Assembly (NCBI RefSeq): GCF_001522545.3
Contig: NC_031770.1
Span: 31,524,865-31,588,864 of the forward strand
DNA: 64,000 bases
Direction: 5' to 3'
Source of the DNA: Parus major
Taxonomy: Eukaryota; Chordata; Aves; Passeriformes; Paridae
Shown here: one piece after another, positions 61,413 through 64,000 of the stretch
Position numbering within the stretch: the first letter of the stretch is position 1
Layout of the letters: each line of letters begins with the position of its first letter
Program-made: the position numbers and the translations under genes
The notes under the pieces: model-generated
The model's input: only the letters and a program-made list of their open reading frames with translations
Database searches by the model: none
What the model was told of the DNA's origin: nothing

Positions 61413-64000
61413 AGAAGACTGAACTAACCAAGAAAAAGGGTATTAGTCTGGATTAAAATCTGTGAGTTGAATGGCAGTATTTTATGGGAATGTTGAGTTG
61501 TCCTTAAAAAAACTGCTCATTTTTTAAAAAGCAAGTCTGTAGCAAGTTAGCCTTACCATTTTTTTTCAGGTAAGTTTCTAAAAAGCTCCATATATAGCTT
61601 TTTCCTCTGTATTTCCACTGCACTGGTGTGGAAGAGGAGATATACACACACATACATGCACCTGTGTGTTCATAGATGCAAATGTACACACCTCATGTAT
61701 AGTGAGAATTACACATACACCTGTCCATCCACAGCTATCATAGGTGCACCTACTCCATGTCTCACTTCTGATTGCTACAGGAGAGGTTTTGAGCCTCACA
61801 GGCCTTAAGAATGTATGGACATATATCCTGATTTTTCATCTCAAACAGGTCAATGATTTCATCAAACATTTTTTTTCCCCTTTACTATATAGAAAGATTC
61901 TTTCATTCTGCGAAACAGGAACACTGACGTATTAATTCTCATTCCTGGTATTTCCTATCTCACTACCCAATGAAAGATAATTTAACTGCTAATCACTTTG
62001 GGAACAATACAGAAAAGAAAGTCTATTTACATTTGGAAAACAAAATTGCATTTGGTTATCAGGAATCCAGATCCACTAATGAAATGTTTCCAAACCCCAA
62101 GCCACGCTGCCTAGACTTCTGGGAAAGAGTCCTCCTCGGAAGCAATTTATAGGTCAAATAACAGAGCAATGAAAATCTGGCCATCTGAGGGCCAGAGGCT
62201 CTGATCTAACAGGTGTGCACATTATGACCATCTTCACAGAACCACCCTGACAGAAGTACAATGAACATCTCCAGTCCTTTACTGAATAAACAGCAGCGTA
62301 ACTTGGCTTTGATTTAGCTAAGGCCAAATGTGAAAAGTCTGCCTGGTCCTACTCCACGAAGGTCTGTCTGCTTTATGCAACCCGCTCAGTTGCATGCAGG
62401 TCTGCTCAACCTGACCTGGGTGCTGTATAGTGGAAAACAGAGGATGCAGACTTCCACCTGAGGAGAGGTCAAAGTACCTAGAACTTTCTGCAAGCACCTT
62501 GTTGCTTGTATCTCACAATAGCTGGTTTTCTGTTAAAGGTTCCAAGCAGAACACAAGAAGAACGTCTCTTCCTACTCAGGGAGAGATTCATTTCACCTTA
62601 CTTGAGCCAGCCAAAACACAGACATCTCATTCTAAGGCAGCTATGTTGCCTCTATAATCAACTGAAAAAGAAAGGTACATCTGGTAGGCAAGTCAGCCCA
62701 ATTCTCTCCATTTCTCCATGAGAAGAGTATATATGACCAGCCTGGATCAGAAGGGTAGTGATCACCTAAGCTAGCAACATGAATCACATCCTAAGGTGGC
62801 AATAATGGTGGCACTAAAGCATGAAGGAAAACATAGGAATATAATGACTCGAAACATGGACATACATGCTTCCCATAAGAGTACAGAAAATGGATAAATG
62901 AAAATAAATTGATATTCCCAAAAATGGGTTTGAATCCTAAAGGAAAAGGCAAAAAATGGGGAGATAGTGAACAAGGGGAGATACATTTCAATGGTATTCT
63001 CTGTATTAAAATGCAGTTCACGTTGGCTCCTACTCAGCTGAGCTAGTTAGCTATTGAAGTCAACGTTGTACCAGTGAAATGAGGTAAGGCACAGACCTTT
63101 AGAGTAAGAGAAAGCAGAATGACCTTGCAGTTGAACCAAGAGGCTCAGACAAATCATTAGCCCATGATGTTACAGCAGTGCTACAGCAGAGCTTCCAGCA
63201 GTGTCACCATCCCGCCTGCACCACTGCTCTCCGACACGTGCTGAGAGGAGTCAAACACAGAAGAAAAAGGCTGGGAGGAGAAGAGCTTTAGGAAATTTTA
63301 AAGAAAAAAGATTTGTGATAAGGTCTACAGCTGACTGCTCAAAGTACAATACCTGTTACTTGCCTATCATCTCAGAAAACTCACCACGGTCCTGGGTTTA
63401 GCAAACTATCCAGTATTTAAACTCCTTCTTCAGCATTATCTGAGAAATAATCTTGAAATTTTAAGTTTCTGTTATCTTGACTTTCCTGATTTATATTAAT
63501 CTCTTCATCCTGAATTTAAAAATTAATTTAATGAGGTGAGATGTAGAGGAGAGGGCAAGTAAGAAGGGGATATTTTGGGAAGTACTACTGGAAGACTTAA
63601 AAAGGAAATGGAAGTTATTAACCAGAACTACCAAAGTGCTCCAAAATACAAACCAGCAGTAGCACCTAAATTGAAAAGCAAAGTAAATAAAAACACAGTA
63701 TCTCAGAAAAACTTGGAGGAGATCAGTATTAAAAACAATGTTTTTTATATCCTAGAAAAATCCAGTAATTTTCCTTCAAATTCCATGTCCTTCAAAATTT
63801 AAGAGACTTTAAAATGCATGGCCACTGTATTGTCACACTAGTTAAACAATATGATAATATTTTGAAAGCGTACTTGCTAGGTGAGCAAGAGTAAAGTTTT
63901 CTGTAGTTTCATTAGGCTATCAACATTAAAACAGTAAAATTAATTGACCAATGTGAGCCTTATGTATAAGGCCCATAGCCAAGTAGAAGCCCAGAAATTA

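Larger units (their letters stand above)
31486..64000 (-). other. KIF26B: KIF26B intron upstream of the motor exons (partial)
   Basis: No exon upstream of exon A could be recognised on the minus strand, including the short conserved proline-rich segment ending in GK that should precede VKVM. This intron is therefore at least 32.5 kb, in line with the very large 5' introns known for KIF26B in other vertebrates. It holds CR1 and LTR fragments, several simple repeats and hairpins (listed separately). Long tracts such as 31500-34050, 34230-39580, 40140-43780, 52000-57330 and 58000-64000 show nothing I can name beyond anonymous AT-rich sequence. Confidence 0.82.

Noticed and set aside
1..64000. 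Operons, CRISPR arrays, tRNA/rRNA genes, snRNA copies
   Set aside because: None visible; the window is vertebrate intronic DNA and scanning by eye for U6, 5S, Y RNA and tRNA signatures gave nothing.

Overview
This is a window of vertebrate nuclear DNA, almost certainly from a bird and probably a songbird-like neoavian. It is AT-rich and intron-dominated. It carries CR1 LINE 3' ends with the avian octamer tail and a degenerate solo LTR that I recognise as the ERVL-type family common in passerines. There is no sign of prokaryotic organisation: no operons, no dense ORFs, no CRISPR array.

The only protein-coding gene I can support is KIF26B, a kinesin-11 (VAB-8/KIF26) family protein, on the minus strand. 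Five consecutive coding exons lie between 31485 and 20331: 31485-31279, 29665-29572, 27418-27156, 24507-24324 and 20490-20331. Their GT-AG boundaries and phases (0, 1, 0, 1, 2) join without a break into about 302 residues. These cover the motor domain from its first beta strand (VKVMVRI) to the LGNVIL helix region and the following HIPY. The exon upstream (proline-rich N-terminal region) lies beyond 64000. The exon downstream (kinesin SKLTxLLRESLGG-like segment) lies beyond position 1. At least 32.5 kb on one side and 20.3 kb on the other are therefore pure intron, while the five motor exons sit within 11.2 kb.

The motor is an atypical kinesin. The P-loop, switch I and switch II motifs all depart from consensus at residues needed for ATP hydrolysis. 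This fits the known ATPase-deficient, microtubule-binding character of KIF26 proteins.

Region by region: 1-20330 is the downstream intron, with a GC/CpG-rich patch at about 600-1150, several short hairpins and tandem repeats, a possible conserved regulatory block at about 6950-7560, and one long anonymous ORF (17601-18158). 20331-31485 holds the motor exons and four introns of 1.6-3.8 kb. 31486-64000 is the upstream intron, with CR1 fragments (34058-34225), a solo ERVL LTR (about 39590-40134), an ERV-like fragment (about 49845-49925), MIR/L2-like remnants, microsatellites and homopolymer-rich tracts.

I found no previously undescribed multi-gene system. The most useful points for a second look are the degenerate motor motifs, the frame-shifting P-loop exon with a weak donor and an expanded polypyrimidine tract, and the intronic CpG-rich patch.
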